Shown here piece after piece: positions 26,167-35,466 of a stretch of DNA of 49,786 nucleotides (its first letter is position 1; the number at the start of each line of letters is the position of its first letter). The stretch covers positions 1 to 49,786 of the forward strand of contig JAGHSY010000079.1 in NCBI GenBank assembly GCA_018065615.1, read 5' to 3'. Below the pieces are notes generated by a model, which saw only the letters and a list, made by a program, of their open reading frames with translations, did not search any database and was not told where the DNA came from. The translations under genes were made by a program, and so were the position numbers. This stretch comes from Candidatus Colenecus caballi (GTDB lineage Bacteria; Bacteroidota; Bacteroidia; Bacteroidales; Bacteroidaceae).

Positions 26167-28851
26167 TTACTTTTTAAGAGCAGCCATGCTCTCCCTTATG
26201 GTTGCTATCTTCTGTGTGGCATCGGCCTGCTTCTTGCGCTCGTTCTCAATGACGGCGGCAGGAGCATGAGCCACAAAGTTCTCATTCGCCAGCTTTGCGT
26301 TGACACCCTTCAGGAAGCCCTCCAGGTGGTCAAGTTCAGCCTGCATCTTCTTAAGTTCAGCCTCAACGTCAATAAGGTTGCCCAGACGGACGGCGAATTC
26401 CGATGTACCCACCATGAATGATGTCGTACCTTCACTCTTGGCATCGACACTGACAATCTGCTCCAGTCCGGCCATCTTCAGGATTACCGGTTCAAGGTTC
26501 TTTACCGGATTGGTGCCGACTGATTCCACGGTCAGCGGTTCACGCGGACCGATGTTCTTGGACTTGCGGATTGAGCGGATTTCAGTGACCAGCTGCTTGG
26601 CTGCCTCAAAGTCAGAGAGCAGCTTTTCATCGGCCTTACCGCCAATGATGTCCAGAATGCTCTGGTTCATTATGCTGTCACCCTCCCCACGCTCGCGTAC
26701 AGCCTGCCACAGTTCCTCTGTTATGAACGGCATGAACGGATGCAGCAGGAGCAGCAGGTGTTCGAACAGTTCAAGAGTGGCTTCATAGGTCATGCGGTCA
26801 ATTGGCTGCTGGTAGGCGGGCTTGATGATTTCCAGATACCAGCTTGCAAATTCGTCCCAGAACAGCTTGTACACGGCCATCAGAGCCTCACTGATACGGT
26901 ACTTTGACATAAGGTCATCCATATCGGCTGCAGTCTTGTGAAGCTGGCTGCGGAACCATTCCACTGCCAGACGTGAACTCTCGGGCTGTTCAATGTCAGC
27001 GACCGTCCAGCCCTGAGTCAGACGGAACGCGTTCCATATCTTGTTGTTGAAATTGCGTCCCTGCTCACAGATAGCCTCATCGAAAGGAATGTCATTGCCG
27101 GCCGGAGCAGAAAGCATCAGACCCATGCGGACACCGTCAGCACCGTACTTTTCAATAAGTCCGATGGGGTCAGGTGAGTTTCCAAGAGACTTGGACATCT
27201 TGCGGCCCAGCTTGTCGCGGACAATGCCTGTAAAATATACGTTGCGGAAAGGCATGTCACCGCGGTATTCGTATCCGGCCATGATCATACGTGCAACCCA
27301 GAAGAATATGATGTCCGGGCCTGTAACCAGGTCATTGGTCGAATAGTAATAGTTGATTTCCTTATTGTCAGGATTGTTAATGCCGTCAAACAGGCTGATG
27401 GGCCAGAGCCATGAACTGAACCATGTATCCAGAACGTCCTCATCCTGGCGAAGGTCTGCAGCGGTAAGATTCCTGTCCCCGCTCTTCTCCTGAGCCAGAC
27501 GGACAGCTTTCTCAATGTTCTCGGCCACCACAAAACCGCCCTTCGGAAGGAAATATGCCGGAATTCTGTGACCCCACCACAGCTGGCGGCTTATGCACCA
27601 GTCCTTGATGTTCTCAAGCCAGTTGCGGTATGTGTTCTTGTATTTTGCAGGATAGAACTTCAGTTCATCGTTCATGACAGGCGGCAGAGCCATGTCTGCA
27701 AAATGCTGCATCTTGAGGAACCACTGCATTGAAAGCTTGGGCTCGATTACAGTATCCGGATTTCGCTCGCTGTAACCCACCTTGTTGGTGTAGTCCTCAA
27801 TCTTTTCAAGAAGTCCTGCGGCATCCAGGTCAACTGCAATCTGCTTCTTGACGGCAAAGCGGTCCATTCCGATGTAAAGGCCGGCCTTCTCACTCAGAGT
27901 ACCGTTGTCGTTGAATATGTCAATGGTTTCCAGATTATACTTTTCACCCAGCATGTAGTCGTTCACGTCATGTGCGGGAGTGACTTTCAGACATCCGGTA
28001 CCGAATTCTATGTCAACGTATTCGTCCTCAATGACAGGAATTACGCGGCCTACCAGAGGAACTATGACCTTGTGTCCCTTGAGCCAGCCGTTCTTGGGGT
28101 CAAGCGGGTTGATGCACATAGCGGTATCACCCATTATTGTCTCAGGACGCGTGGTGGCTACCACTGCATAATATCCCTTGGCATCCTTATGGACAATCTC
28201 ACCTTCTGCGCCGGTCAGTTTCACCGTCTCCTGGTCAGCGACATAGTACTTGAGATAGTACAGTTTGCTATGTTCCTCCTTATAGACCACCTCTTCATCG
28301 CTCAGGGCAGTCTGTGCCTTGGGATCCCAGTTCACCATACGGACACCGCGGTAGATGAGGCCCTTGTTGTACAGATCTACAAACACCTTGATGACGCTCT
28401 CTGAACGGAGTTCGTCCATTGTGAATGCGGTACGGTCCCAGTCACAGCTGCAGCCCAGACGGCGCAGCTGCTTCAGGATAATGCCTCCGTGCTCCTCCTT
28501 CCATTCCCATGCATGCTTGAGGAATTCCTCACGTGTAAGATCGGTCTTCTTAATGCCCTGGGCGGCAAGTTTGGCCACAACCTTGGCCTCTGTTGCAATT
28601 GATGCGTGGTCGGTTCCGGGAACCCACAGGGCGTTCTTGCCCATCATGCGGGCACGGCGCACCAGAATGTCCTGAATGGTGTTGTTCAGCAAGTGGCCCA
28701 TGTGCAGGACACCTGTCACATTGGGTGGCGGAATGACTATTGTATACGGTTCACGGCCATCGGGCTCCGAATGGAAGAACTTACCGTCTTCCCAGTACTT
28801 GTACCACTTTCCCTCAACGTCTGCGGGATTGTATTTGCTTGCTAATTCCAT
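26167..28851 (-). CDS. valS: Valyl-tRNA synthetase
   Basis: An 894-residue class I aminoacyl-tRNA synthetase. The HIGH-type motif is [13 protein letters not shown] (residues 41-53), the KMSKS motif [10 protein letters not shown] is near 551-555, and a C-terminal coiled coil ([19 protein letters not shown]) is typical of ValRS. The editing domain is present ([13 protein letters not shown]). It charges tRNA-Val. It heads a probable four-gene leftward operon with the coiled-coil protein, helicase and serine hydrolase. Confidence 0.97.
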   Translation of the reverse strand: MELASKYNPADVEGKWYKYWEDGKFFHSEPDGREPYTIVIPPPNVTGVLHMGHLLNNTIQDILVRRARMMGKNALWVPGTDHASIATEAKVVAKLAAQGIKKTDLTREEFLKHAWEWKEEHGGIILKQLRRLGCSCDWDRTAFTMDELRSESVIKVFVDLYNKGLIYRGVRMVNWDPKAQTALSDEEVVYKEEHSKLYYLKYYVADQETVKLTGAEGEIVHKDAKGYYAVVATTRPETIMGDTAMCINPLDPKNGWLKGHKVIVPLVGRVIPVIEDEYVDIEFGTGCLKVTPAHDVNDYMLGEKYNLETIDIFNDNGTLSEKAGLYIGMDRFAVKKQIAVDLDAAGLLEKIEDYTNKVGYSERNPDTVIEPKLSMQWFLKMQHFADMALPPVMNDELKFYPAKYKNTYRNWLENIKDWCISRQLWWGHRIPAYFLPKGGFVVAENIEKAVRLAQEKSGDRNLTAADLRQDEDVLDTWFSSWLWPISLFDGINNPDNKEINYYYSTNDLVTGPDIIFFWVARMIMAGYEYRGDMPFRNVYFTGIVRDKLGRKMSKSLGNSPDPIGLIEKYGADGVRMGLMLSAPAGNDIPFDEAICEQGRNFNNKIWNAFRLTQGWTVADIEQPESSRLAVEWFRSQLHKTAADMDDLMSKYRISEALMAVYKLFWDEFASWYLEIIKPAYQQPIDRMTYEATLELFEHLLLLLHPFMPFITEELWQAVRERGEGDSIMNQSILDIIGGKADEKLLSDFEAAKQLVTEIRSIRKSKNIGPREPLTVESVGTNPVKNLEPVILKMAGLEQIVSVDAKSEGTTSFMVGTSEFAVRLGNLIDVEAELKKMQAELDHLEGFLKGVNAKLANENFVAHAPAAVIENERKKQADATQKIATIRESMAALKK

Positions 28852-28888
28852 AGAATGAGACTGATTTTCCTATTTTTCAAATTAGGTG

Positions 28889-28896
28889 CAAAGGTA
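28889..28896 (-). promoter_or_regulatory. Minus-7 box of valS
   Basis: TACCTTTG on the minus strand, exact TAnnTTTG match, 37 bases before the valS ATG. Confidence 0.5.
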
Positions 28897-28909
28897 CTTA
28901 TTTTATGCG

Positions 28910-28917
28910 TATTTTTG
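28910..28917 (+). promoter_or_regulatory. Minus-7 box of mazG
   Basis: TATTTTTG, exact match, 21 bases before the ATG at 28939. It supports that start rather than the in-frame ATG at 28855. Confidence 0.5.
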
Positions 28918-28938
28918 CACAAAATAAGCCAGAACAAT

Positions 28939-29724
28939 ATGCATAGCAAGGAAGAGAAAATGCAGGCGTTCGGACGTCTGCTTGACATAATGGATGAACT
29001 GCGTGAAAAATGTCCCTGGGACAGCGTCCAGACAAACCAGTCATTGCGTCAGAACACCATTGAGGAAGTGTTTGAACTATGTGACGCCATCATGAAGGAT
29101 GACAGGACCAACATCTGCAAGGAACTGGGTGACGTCCTGCTCCATGTGGTGTTCTACGCCAAGATTGGCAGCGAGACCGGAGACTTCGACATCAAGGACG
29201 TCTGCGACAAACTCTGCGACAAGCTCATATACCGCCACCCGCACATATACGGCACGGTTCAGGTCGATGGTGCCGGCCAGGTCCTCCAGAACTGGGAACA
29301 GCTCAAGCTCAAGGAAAAAGGCGGCAACAAACGCGTTCTGGCCGGAGTGCCCGACTCCCTCCCTTCAACCATCAAGGCTTTCCGCGTCCAGGAAAAGGCC
29401 GCCCATGTAGGCTTTGACTGGGACACGCCGCAAGGTGCGCTGGACAAGGTTCAGGAGGAATATGAAGAACTGAAGGCCGAACTTGAAGCCGGCAACCAGA
29501 AGAATGCCGAACTTGAACTGGGCGACCTTCTCTTCTCAATCATCAATGTGGCACGCAAATACAAGATCCAGCCTGACAACGCCCTGGAAAAGACCAACCA
29601 GAAGTTCATAGGCCGGTTCAATTACGTTGAAGAATCGGTCCTGGCTCAGGGCCATGCCATGAAGGACATGAGCCTGGACGAACTTGACGCACTCTGGAAC
29701 GAAGCCAAGGGAAAAGGGTTATAG
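28939..29724 (+). CDS. mazG: Nucleoside triphosphate pyrophosphohydrolase MazG
   Basis: A 261-residue enzyme with two MazG domains. Domain 1: CPWDSVQTNQSLRQNTIEE with metal-binding EVFELCDAI and KELGDVLLHVVF. Domain 2: EEYEELKAEL with ELELGDLLFSIINVARKY. It hydrolyses NTPs to NMPs and pyrophosphate, a house-cleaning role. The chosen ATG (MHSKEEKMQAFGRLLDIMDE) fits the family start and lies downstream of a promoter box. It stands alone, divergent from valS. Confidence 0.95.
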   Translation: MHSKEEKMQAFGRLLDIMDELREKCPWDSVQTNQSLRQNTIEEVFELCDAIMKDDRTNICKELGDVLLHVVFYAKIGSETGDFDIKDVCDKLCDKLIYRHPHIYGTVQVDGAGQVLQNWEQLKLKEKGGNKRVLAGVPDSLPSTIKAFRVQEKAAHVGFDWDTPQGALDKVQEEYEELKAELEAGNQKNAELELGDLLFSIINVARKYKIQPDNALEKTNQKFIGRFNYVEESVLAQGHAMKDMSLDELDALWNEAKGKGL

Positions 29725-29796
29725 GCACATTGCAGTTGAAACATCAGCAAAATGTGAGCCTTTCATCTGACCGGTTTAAAACAGTAACAGTATTAC

Positions 29797-31077
29797 CTAT
29801 AAAACCAGTTGCAGGTTTGGCACTATCTTGTCTATCATTATTTTAGGGACATCACATTCCTTGGCAATCTTTGGCCAACCGGCACAAGTGTCGCACACCT
29901 TGTCAATGATCTGTCCGGCATTTCTAATGTTGTTTCTGGCAGCCAGTTCCAACAGGTCGGCACGTGTAATGTCGTCGAACTTTCCGTTTACTGACATCTG
30001 GTGCGCCGATGTCCATGCACCGTTTGGATTGCAGGCATACCCCATGTCGTAGGCGGGTGACAAGCGCCACTTGCCCTGTTTGTCCATTAGGAATGAGATA
30101 TTCTTAGTGTGGTCATCCTGATTTCTCATTACCACATTGAACACAACCCTGTGAAACATTTCCTGTGCCTCCTGATATGAAAGCCTCAATCCTCGCATCA
30201 CGTTGAAGGCCTGTTCGTAAGAGTAGCCTCTGAGCAGACGGTAATCATAATGGGCAATTCCGCAAAGTGTCTGCATGTGAACCTTTTCGCCACCTGTCCG
30301 GTCAAAACGCCTGGTAAGGAAATGGGCACGGCCGTTCTCCTCTATAAGCGAACATTCCGTCATGTCTATTCCACAGGCTTTCACCAACTTGGCAAACGAA
30401 TACTCCAGCCGGCCAAAGTTCTCCGTCTCTTTGAATCCGGCAGTAGCTGACACTCCGTCCAACTTAATTATGTAATAGTCAAATCCTTTTGGAGCCTCTA
30501 TCTGTCCTGAGCGGACTTCGCCCGTCTGCTTGTTATAGGCTATAATAGCTTTTGCCCTTTGTCCACCGGCAGATGTTCCAAGACGCAGGATTTCAGCAAT
30601 GGCAGTTTTCCGGTCATCGCTTAAATTGGTCATAAAACTGTCTTTCTCCAACAGAGCCTCTCGTGCTACGGTAACAAGGTTGTCAAGTTCTATCTGCTGT
30701 TGCCTGTCTGAACCCCCTTCAATTGCAGGTTCAAACTCCAACGCTCCCATGCATCGTTTTCCCATGAAACACAGAGGCTCAATGACATTACCGCTTGTTC
30801 TTCCTGTCAGAGCCAGCCACTTGTCAAACAGAGCGCGGCCGTATGTGTCCGGCAAGGAATCGGCCAACATTCCGGGGAGTCCCTTGAATGTCTCACGGTT
30901 CAATTCGCCAAAACTGTACACTCTGCCTTCTATTGCCGGCATAAGCAGCGGTGATGGCTGAATACCGCTTTTGACAAAGTTGCTGTCGTACTCAAATCGA
31001 GCTGCACCGTACTGCCTGCTCCAACTTACAGCTCCAACGGTTTTGCCAAACAATCTGACTTGTGCTACATCTACCAT
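29797..31077 (-). CDS. hipA: HipA-family serine/threonine kinase toxin
   Basis: A 426-residue HipA homologue. Couple_HipA N-terminal domain (VRLFGKTVGAVSW, GLPGMLADSLPDTYGRALFD); nucleotide loop LGTSAGGQRAK at 167-176; catalytic NQDDHTKNIS (about 319-328) and metal-binding SPAYDMGY (Asp 344). Family knowledge: E. coli HipA phosphorylates glutamyl-tRNA synthetase and causes growth arrest. It overlaps the antitoxin gene by 7 bases. Locally AT-richer DNA than the flanking glycosidase gene suggests acquisition by transfer (impression, not measured). Confidence 0.92.
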   Translation of the reverse strand: MVDVAQVRLFGKTVGAVSWSRQYGAARFEYDSNFVKSGIQPSPLLMPAIEGRVYSFGELNRETFKGLPGMLADSLPDTYGRALFDKWLALTGRTSGNVIEPLCFMGKRCMGALEFEPAIEGGSDRQQQIELDNLVTVAREALLEKDSFMTNLSDDRKTAIAEILRLGTSAGGQRAKAIIAYNKQTGEVRSGQIEAPKGFDYYIIKLDGVSATAGFKETENFGRLEYSFAKLVKACGIDMTECSLIEENGRAHFLTRRFDRTGGEKVHMQTLCGIAHYDYRLLRGYSYEQAFNVMRGLRLSYQEAQEMFHRVVFNVVMRNQDDHTKNISFLMDKQGKWRLSPAYDMGYACNPNGAWTSAHQMSVNGKFDDITRADLLELAARNNIRNAGQIIDKVCDTCAGWPKIAKECDVPKIMIDKIVPNLQLVL

Positions 31078-31421
31078 TCGGTTTCCTCCTTGTCTGTGTT
31101 TTTAATGTTACTCCGTGATGCACGTTTGCGTTGTTTTGTTCTGACGGAATGCACCAACCTGTAGTATTCGTTTGGACCGATTTCCTCTTCCTGTAACAGC
31201 GACGCAAAGATTTCCATTTTGCCTAATGTCCTGACAATGCGCATGAAAGACTCGAACGACTTGATTTCTCCGTCTTCCATACGAACAATCGAAGACGCAG
31301 ACACTCCTGAACTTGCCGCCATATCCTGACGTGAAATGTTCTGTTTCAGCCGCAATTCTTTCAGTTTTGCAGAAATCTTTTTGGTTATCTCTGCATCGGA
31401 AAGCATGTAAATAGTTTCCAT
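31071..31421 (-). CDS. hipB: HipB-like Xre-family antitoxin
   Basis: A 116-residue DNA-binding protein. The helix-turn-helix spans LKELRLKQNISRQDMAASSG followed by VSASSIVRMEDGE, and the tail is Lys/Arg-rich. It should neutralise HipA and repress the operon. Two palindromes with core TCAATATTGA flank its promoter and are likely its operators. The stop overlaps the hipA start. Confidence 0.9.
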   Translation of the reverse strand: METIYMLSDAEITKKISAKLKELRLKQNISRQDMAASSGVSASSIVRMEDGEIKSFESFMRIVRTLGKMEIFASLLQEEEIGPNEYYRLVHSVRTKQRKRASRSNIKNTDKEETEW

Positions 31422-31425
31422 TATT

Positions 31426-31478
31426 TATCAATATTGATATCTTAGAGCGCAAATATAATACTTATTTCTCAATATTGA
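31426..31478 (-). promoter_or_regulatory. hipBA promoter with two operator palindromes
   Basis: Operator 1 is the perfect 14-bp palindrome TATCAATATTGATA (31426-31439); operator 2 is TCAATATTGA (31469-31478), centres 41 bp apart, about four helical turns. Between them the minus strand carries TATATTTG (31450-31457), an exact minus-7 box, with the minus-33 region inside operator 2. Operator 2 also contains the stop codon of the upstream GH30 gene (31469-31471). Confidence 0.75.
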
Positions 31479-32962
31479 CATTTTGCGTGTAATATAAACG
31501 TGGTGACCGAATTCGGTTTGAGCGTAACAGCCAGCTGTGAGCCCACCGGTTTCGGTCTTTCCGTTTCCGTCCACTGCTCATCCAGGCTGGTACGTATCTG
31601 ACGGACCTTGCCTCGTACTTTGAATTCACTCAGGTCAAATGACATGTTCTTGTCTGCAGCAGTAGTGTTCGTACAGACAATTGTCAGAGTCTTCCCGTCC
31701 TTTGCCGCAAGCACCCTGCACCCGCTTCGGCGGTCTGTCATGCAGTTGATCAGGGTCGAACCGGGACGGATGTAACGGGAGAACTGGCCGAAAGCATAGT
31801 ACTTCTTAGTGACTTCTATCACCCCACGGTCATGGTCAGCCCAAGCTGTGCCCCAATAGCCGCCGGCTTTGTTGAGCGGCCCCTTGTCCTTACGTCCCTG
31901 GTATCCTTCTTTTGAAACATGCGTATCAATGACCTGCCACAGCACCCAGGCCGATGGTTCCAAAGCCTGGATATCGGATATTATCTTGTCCGCAAGCCAC
32001 AGACCGGCCGCCATTTCACCGGCATTCTGTCCGGCTGTACCGTTTCCGTCAACCTCACTCATCCACAGGTTTATCTTCTCGTCTTTGGCCAGCTGCCCCA
32101 TTTCACGTATGCTGTTGGTTCCGTATGTATGGACGCTTATGCGGCTGATTGCGGCACGGGCCTCTGGAGTCAGTGTCTGTATCTCTTCAATCTGCTTGCC
32201 GGGATTGGTCTCGTCACTGGCTGTCAGGACCACATCAAGACCATATCTCTTCAATGCCTTTGACGTCTCTTCAAGCAATGTGGACTGGGCTTGACCCGCA
32301 TCAATGTGGCAGCCCTCCTGCTTGTAGTTCATGGCCGGCCAGTAGTTCGTGTTCGGTTCGTTCATTGGGGACACGCTGCGCACTTTCAGGCCAAGTTTCT
32401 TTGTCATGTAACTGGCCACATGAGCCATGTATTCGGCAAAGGCAGCATACTCTTCGGGTCTGATATTGTTCTCATCGGACTTGAAATTACCTGTGGAACA
32501 GCCGCTTACAGTCATGAAATATGGTGGGGAATTGGAGAATATCTCAAGGTAGGCATCCTGACCGGCGGCCTTCATTGCGGCTTTGGTCACATTGAGCTGA
32601 CGGGCGTCGGCGTCATAGTCCCACACGCGGTTACCGCCCTCATCAAGCACCATCCAGCCGGGAACGTCACTGTCAGTACGCGTAATGTGATGGTGAGTGG
32701 GATCGTCGCCACCGCCCACATTATAGCGCATTATATTCAAGCCAAGACCTTTCTCCTTGTCAAAGAACAGGTCTGCAGCCTTCTGCGTCAGCACTTCATG
32801 ATAGCCTATACGGTTGGCCCACCAGCAAAGGCTTGTGCCCCAACCTTCCCATCTGCCGCCATTGGTCATGATGGCGTTATCCATTGATACTTTAACCTGA
32901 ACACTCTGTGCGTGCCCCGTCACTGTGACAGTCAGCAGCAATAAAGCAATGACTTTCCTCAT
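31469..32962 (-). CDS. Secreted GH30 family glycosidase
   Basis: A 497-residue secreted enzyme: signal peptide ending GHAQS, then a catalytic (beta/alpha)8 barrel with the acid/base Glu in SPMNEPN (Glu 202) and the nucleophile in LWMSEVDG (Glu 302), followed by a C-terminal beta domain (YIRPGSTLINCMTDRRSGCR onward). The arrangement fits GH30 enzymes acting on beta-1,6-galactan or related glycans; the subfamily cannot be fixed here. It is preceded by the terminator of the upstream gene and a TATCTTCG box 6 bases before the ATG. Its last codons run into the hipBA operator, so the end may have been altered by the arrival of the hip module. Confidence 0.9.
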   Translation of the reverse strand: MRKVIALLLLTVTVTGHAQSVQVKVSMDNAIMTNGGRWEGWGTSLCWWANRIGYHEVLTQKAADLFFDKEKGLGLNIMRYNVGGGDDPTHHHITRTDSDVPGWMVLDEGGNRVWDYDADARQLNVTKAAMKAAGQDAYLEIFSNSPPYFMTVSGCSTGNFKSDENNIRPEEYAAFAEYMAHVASYMTKKLGLKVRSVSPMNEPNTNYWPAMNYKQEGCHIDAGQAQSTLLEETSKALKRYGLDVVLTASDETNPGKQIEEIQTLTPEARAAISRISVHTYGTNSIREMGQLAKDEKINLWMSEVDGNGTAGQNAGEMAAGLWLADKIISDIQALEPSAWVLWQVIDTHVSKEGYQGRKDKGPLNKAGGYWGTAWADHDRGVIEVTKKYYAFGQFSRYIRPGSTLINCMTDRRSGCRVLAAKDGKTLTIVCTNTTAADKNMSFDLSEFKVRGKVRQIRTSLDEQWTETERPKPVGSQLAVTLKPNSVTTFILHAKCQY

Positions 32963-32968
32963 ACTGCG

Positions 32969-32976
32969 CGAAGATA
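32969..32976 (-). promoter_or_regulatory. Minus-7 box of the GH30 gene
   Basis: TATCTTCG on the minus strand, one mismatch from TAnnTTTG, directly following a terminator T run and 6 bases before the ATG. Confidence 0.4.
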
Positions 32977-33005
32977 AAAAAAGGGGCGGAAAAACTCCGC
33001 CCCTT
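32976..33005 (-). terminator. Intrinsic terminator of the small barrel protein gene
   Basis: 10-bp perfect stem AAGGGGCGGA / TCCGCCCCTT with a 5-base loop (32981-33005) and a T run on the minus strand, 21 bases after the gene's stop. Confidence 0.9.
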
Positions 33006-33026
33006 ATGACATGAAATCTGTCTGTA

Positions 33027-33554
33027 TCAGAACTTGTAGGAAATACCTACACGGAACTCAGGCATGCGGTCCGAGTAACCGGTTTCTGCCATAACAGCCA
33101 GGTTGTCTGCAAAGAAATAGCGGCAACCTATCATATCTTCGTAGAATGAATAGACATGGTTGTCCTTACGTGCCTTACCGTCAATGTCGTCCCACTTTTC
33201 TGCCGAGAAGAGGACACCAAGAGACACGGTTGCATGAACTTCAAAATTGTCAGTGATGTTCAGACCGTATGTGCAGCGCGGAGAAGCAGCAATGTATCTG
33301 AACTTGTCGCTTGATGAGAACTTCCATGTTGACAGACCGACAATGCCGCCGACTGTAAAATGGCCCATCCACCATTCATCAACAAGAACATAGTCAAGAG
33401 ATGCAGTGGTTCCGAAATCAACACCGCCAAGGAAACCGACATTGACGTTGCCGACCATTGTGCCCTTTTCCCACTGGGGAGCGAGTTCAGCTGATGCGTT
33501 GTAAGAAACCATTGCCAGAGCGGCAATTGCGAGAAGTTTTCCAAATTTCTTCAT
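33027..33554 (-). CDS. Small outer-membrane beta-barrel protein
   Basis: A 175-residue protein when started at ATG 33554 (MKKFGKLLAIAALAMVSYN), which gives a standard signal peptide ending ASA. The mature part has alternating aromatic strands (VGNVNVGFLGGVDFGTTASL, WMGHFTVGGIVGLSTWKF) and ends in the barrel signature FRVGISYKF with terminal Phe. About eight strands are plausible. The specific function is unknown. It has its own terminator; no exact promoter box is seen. Confidence 0.82.
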   Translation of the reverse strand: MKKFGKLLAIAALAMVSYNASAELAPQWEKGTMVGNVNVGFLGGVDFGTTASLDYVLVDEWWMGHFTVGGIVGLSTWKFSSSDKFRYIAASPRCTYGLNITDNFEVHATVSLGVLFSAEKWDDIDGKARKDNHVYSFYEDMIGCRYFFADNLAVMAETGYSDRMPEFRVGISYKF

Positions 33555-33620
33555 AGGTTTATTGTTTAGGTTATTGGTTTGTTCTATCTGCAAATTTCAG
33601 CATTTTGCATGAATGTGCAA

Positions 33621-35465
33621 TCATTTTTCATCGGAATTTGCACAGACCAGCATCTGGCAGTGCGCGCAGTCAAATTTCAGCGGGAAACAGCGGCCGTCAG
33701 CACCGGCAAGTGTCAGGGGTTCATTCAGTTTCACGGAGCCTTTACGTTTGGGACATGCACCCAGCGCATAGCGCAGGCAGTGGCGGCAGAACATGATGAC
33801 AGCGCCATCGGGCTCCTGAATCTCAAATGCGTCCGATACTCTCACCACGCCGTGGTCCCTGTAGAAAGTGCGGGCCTGAGCGTTCATCACGTTGCCCAGA
33901 TACGTCAGCTCATTCTGAGGATAATTCAAGACAGCTGCCGTTCCCTTTGCCGGACGCATATAACATTCCATACGCCTGGCCTCAAGCGCTTCCACCGCCC
34001 GGCGCCTCATGTCTGACAGCACTGATGACGGAATGAACCAGTCCGATGTCATATTGACCGTCACGTCCCTTGCCTCAAACTGAGTCGTCCCCAGTTTTGA
34101 CAGCTGTGTACGTATGTTCGCCTCCTGGCTGCTCTTTGCAGGTTCCTTTTTCCATTCTGTCAAGACCGATGACTCCACCCCGTCCTCATCGGTGAATGTG
34201 GTCCTGAAACCGTTGTCAGTCTCAGAAAAGCCAATGCTGACCTTTATCCTGCGTATCGCGCTCTCCTTTGCCAGGGTCTTCTCAAACTCCTGGTCATAAT
34301 TCCTGAACACATCGGTCCCCACGCGTACCGCCGGCATCTGACCGTTCTCCAGATACAGGAAAATGCGGCCGCCCTCGACCCTGTTCACGCGGTAGCCCTG
34401 CAGCTGGCCGTCATGCCCCATGAAACACAGGCCGTCACCGTTGTGGAAAGCCTTGAATCCGGCCACAACCAGCCATCCGCGGCCCACTTCCTTCAGTGTC
34501 CCCATGTGTTCGCCCATGGACTTTGGCGTGTCAAATGAGAAAATGTCACCGGTGCGCCCAAACAGGAAATAGTCTGTAAATCCGCGGTTGAAACTCTTTT
34601 CCGGCGCAGGCCTGAACATCGGACTGCTACAGCCCGATGATGCACGCGCATATTCCGGGCGCCTTGCCAGTATGCTGTCAAGACGGGCGTTGTATGCAGC
34701 CACAATGTTCTTGACGTATGATGTCTCCTTCAGTCTGCCTTCAATCTTGAACGAACACACGCCCGCATCAAGCAGCTGCTCAAGATACTCCAGACGGTTC
34801 ATGTCCTTGAGCGACAGCAGGTGCTTGCCCTTTAACAGGACATTGCCGTCAGCGTCCTGCAGATCAAACTTCAGCCGGCAGAACTGTGCGCACTCTCCGC
34901 GGTTGGCGCTGCGTGAAAAGCAGTGCTGTGACGCGTAGCACTGGCCGCTGTAGCTCACGCAAAGGGCTCCGTGCACAAAGCACTCAATCTCAACTTCAGG
35001 ACATGCCTGATGTATGTCGGCAATCTCCTTCAGCGACAGTTCCCTGGCCAGCACCACGCGGGTGAATCCGCACGATGCCAGGAACCGGACCTTCTCCACA
35101 CTGCGTACGTCACACTGCGTACTTGCATGAAGCGCTATCGGAGGCAGGTTCATCCTGAGCACCGCCATATCCTGCACCAGCAGGGCATCGGCCCCGGCCT
35201 CATACAGCTGCCATATCAGCTTCTCCGCATCGGCCAGCTCATTGTCTTTAAGAATGGTGTTGACAGTCACATAGACCTTGGCCCAGTACTTGTGGGCAAA
35301 CCCGCATAGCGCGGCAATGTCCTCAACGCTGTTGCCGGCCGCCTGACGCGCACCGAACCTTCCGGCACCGATGTAAACCGCATCGGCCCCGTGCCTTATG
35401 GCCTCAATGCCGCACTCCAGATTCCGCGCCGGAGACAGCAGCTCTATCTTTCTTCCTTCCTTCAT
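33621..35465 (-). CDS. U32 family protein (collagenase-like / RNA hydroxylation type)
   Basis: A 614-residue protein from ATG 35465 (MKEGRKIELLSPARN), one base after the stop of the upstream peptidase gene; an upstream ATG at 35510 would overlap that gene. The U32 signature is seen in ECFVHGALCVSYSGQC, followed by cysteines in NRGECAQFCR. A second cysteine cluster lies near the end (FCRHCLRYALGACP, FDCAHCQ). Family knowledge: members TrhP and RlhA introduce hydroxyl groups in tRNA or 23S rRNA, and the old name is collagenase-like peptidase. An RNA-modifying role is more likely than protein cleavage. Confidence 0.88.
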   Translation of the reverse strand: MKEGRKIELLSPARNLECGIEAIRHGADAVYIGAGRFGARQAAGNSVEDIAALCGFAHKYWAKVYVTVNTILKDNELADAEKLIWQLYEAGADALLVQDMAVLRMNLPPIALHASTQCDVRSVEKVRFLASCGFTRVVLARELSLKEIADIHQACPEVEIECFVHGALCVSYSGQCYASQHCFSRSANRGECAQFCRLKFDLQDADGNVLLKGKHLLSLKDMNRLEYLEQLLDAGVCSFKIEGRLKETSYVKNIVAAYNARLDSILARRPEYARASSGCSSPMFRPAPEKSFNRGFTDYFLFGRTGDIFSFDTPKSMGEHMGTLKEVGRGWLVVAGFKAFHNGDGLCFMGHDGQLQGYRVNRVEGGRIFLYLENGQMPAVRVGTDVFRNYDQEFEKTLAKESAIRRIKVSIGFSETDNGFRTTFTDEDGVESSVLTEWKKEPAKSSQEANIRTQLSKLGTTQFEARDVTVNMTSDWFIPSSVLSDMRRRAVEALEARRMECYMRPAKGTAAVLNYPQNELTYLGNVMNAQARTFYRDHGVVRVSDAFEIQEPDGAVIMFCRHCLRYALGACPKRKGSVKLNEPLTLAGADGRCFPLKFDCAHCQMLVCANSDEK

Positions 35466-35466
35466 A

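Noticed and set aside
10051-29743. A 13-base identity TGCAGTTGAAACA at 10051 and 29736
   Set aside because: Only two copies, one inside a coding end, with no shared structure; probably chance.
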